Part shown: piece by piece, positions 63,687 to 64,000 of the stretch
Position numbering within the stretch: the stretch's first letter is position 1
How the letters are laid out: each line of letters opens with the position of its first letter
Source: Rubeoparvulum massiliense
GTDB lineage: Bacteria > Bacillota > Bacilli > Rubeoparvulales > Rubeoparvulaceae
NCBI RefSeq assembly: GCF_001049895.1
Contig: NZ_CVPE01000006.1
Coordinates: 952,503-1,016,502 of the forward strand
Direction: 5' to 3'
Length of the DNA stretch: 64,000 nt
The notes under the pieces: generated by a model
Told to the model about the DNA's origin: nothing
What the model saw: only the letters and a program-made list of their open reading frames with translations
The model's database searches: none
Translations under genes and position numbers: made by a program

Positions 63687-64000
63687 TCACTCCTTTGCTC
63701 GATCATATTGAGCACGTAATTGTCCACACGCAGCAGCAATATCACTGCCTTGTTCGCGGCGGATCGTTACAGAGATCCCGCGGTCCTCCAAGGTGTGCAA
63801 GAAATCAAAGATCTTATTACGAGGTGTACGAACATAATCCCGCTCTTCCACCTCATTGACTGGTATTAAATTCACATGGCATTTAAGGCCTTCGAGGAGA
63901 TCCGCTAAACGTTCTGCATGGTAGATAGAATCATTCACACCACCGAGCAAGGCATATTCAAATGAAATACGCCGCCCTGTCTTCTCAACATAGTAAAGAC
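63687..64000 (-). CDS. rlmN: 23S rRNA/tRNA adenine-C2 methyltransferase RlmN, C-terminal part (cut by window edge)
   Basis: The C-terminal ~103 residues of RlmN, a radical-SAM enzyme that makes m2A2503 in 23S rRNA. Visible: [41 protein letters not shown] (the C-terminal catalytic Cys). The gene continues past 64000. Next to prpC-prkC-rsgA, as in Bacillus. Confidence 0.97.
   Translation of the reverse strand, partial: LYYVEKTGRRISFEYALLGGVNDSIYHAERLADLLEGLKCHVNLIPVNEVEERDYVRTPRNKIFDFLHTLEDRGISVTIRREQGSDIAAACGQLRAQYDRAKE

Overview
The window is a contiguous stretch of core chromosome from a spore-forming, flagellated, low-to-moderate GC Gram-positive bacterium of the Bacillales type. The evidence is the gene order (fla/che - codY - hslUV - xerC - trmFO - topA - dprA - sucDC - rnhB/rbgA - rplS/trmD/rimM - rpsP - ffh - ftsY - smc - rnc - fatty-acid genes - recG - sdaA - yloV/yloU - rpmB - spoVM - thiN - rpe - rsgA - prkC - prpC - rlmN). 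This is essentially the order I know from Bacillus subtilis, read backwards because almost everything lies on the minus strand. A newly recognised spoVM and a ylbJ homologue point to endospore formation. Codon use looks uniform, and I see no rRNA, tRNA, CRISPR array, phage or insertion sequence.

Region by region, in window coordinates (transcription mostly right to left): 1-11.5 kb is the promoter-proximal part of the fla/che operon (flgB, flgC, fliE, fliF, fliG, fliH, fliI, fliJ, a MotE/YlxF-like protein, fliK, flgD, a TIGR02530-type protein, flgG/flgE, fliL, fliM cut by the window edge). 11.8-20.2 kb holds codY, hslU, hslV, xerC, trmFO, topA and dprA. 20.3-22.4 kb is sucD-sucC. 22.6-24.1 kb looks like an accessory insertion: an unannotated 39-residue membrane peptide gene with its own terminator, and an MFS exporter. 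24.1-27.7 kb is yraN, a shortened FlhB-like protein, a FliK-like YlqG protein, rnhB and rbgA. 27.7-34.1 kb is lepB, rplS, trmD, rimM, ylqD, khpA, rpsP, ffh, ylxM and ftsY. 34.2-44.6 kb is smc, rnc and the lipid block fabF-acpP-fabG-fabD-fabH-plsX-fapR, with a recognisable FapR operator. 44.7-51.2 kb is rpmF, yceD, ylbM (plus strand), ylbL, ylbK, ylbJ (plus strand), coaD and rsmD. 51.4-58.1 kb is recG, sdaAA, sdaAB, degV, fakA and asp23. 58.2-64 kb is rpmB (plus strand), spoVM, thiN, rpe, rsgA, prkC, prpC and the 3' end of rlmN.

The genes form functional blocks: flagellar basal body, hook and export apparatus; CodY and proteolysis; SRP targeting with co-directional ribosome and tRNA maturation factors; fatty-acid and phospholipid initiation under FapR, with a fatty-acid kinase (fakA plus a degV-family gene) 12 kb away; and the PrkC/PrpC signalling pair with RsgA.

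I found no large new system such as a defence island. The parts least explained by standard annotation are: the 39-residue peptide gene at 22.6 kb; the YlqG/mini-FlhB pair at 24.5-26.0 kb, which reads as a stand-alone FliK-FlhB-like couple lacking the FlhB cleavage site; the hairpin-dense recG-rsmD spacer at 51.2-51.4 kb, with a terminator on each strand; a large hairpin where swrD would be expected between flgG and fliL; and an HslV homologue without the N-terminal serine known from Bacillus. Start codons were re-chosen by Shine-Dalgarno (SD) position where the longest frame was clearly too long.
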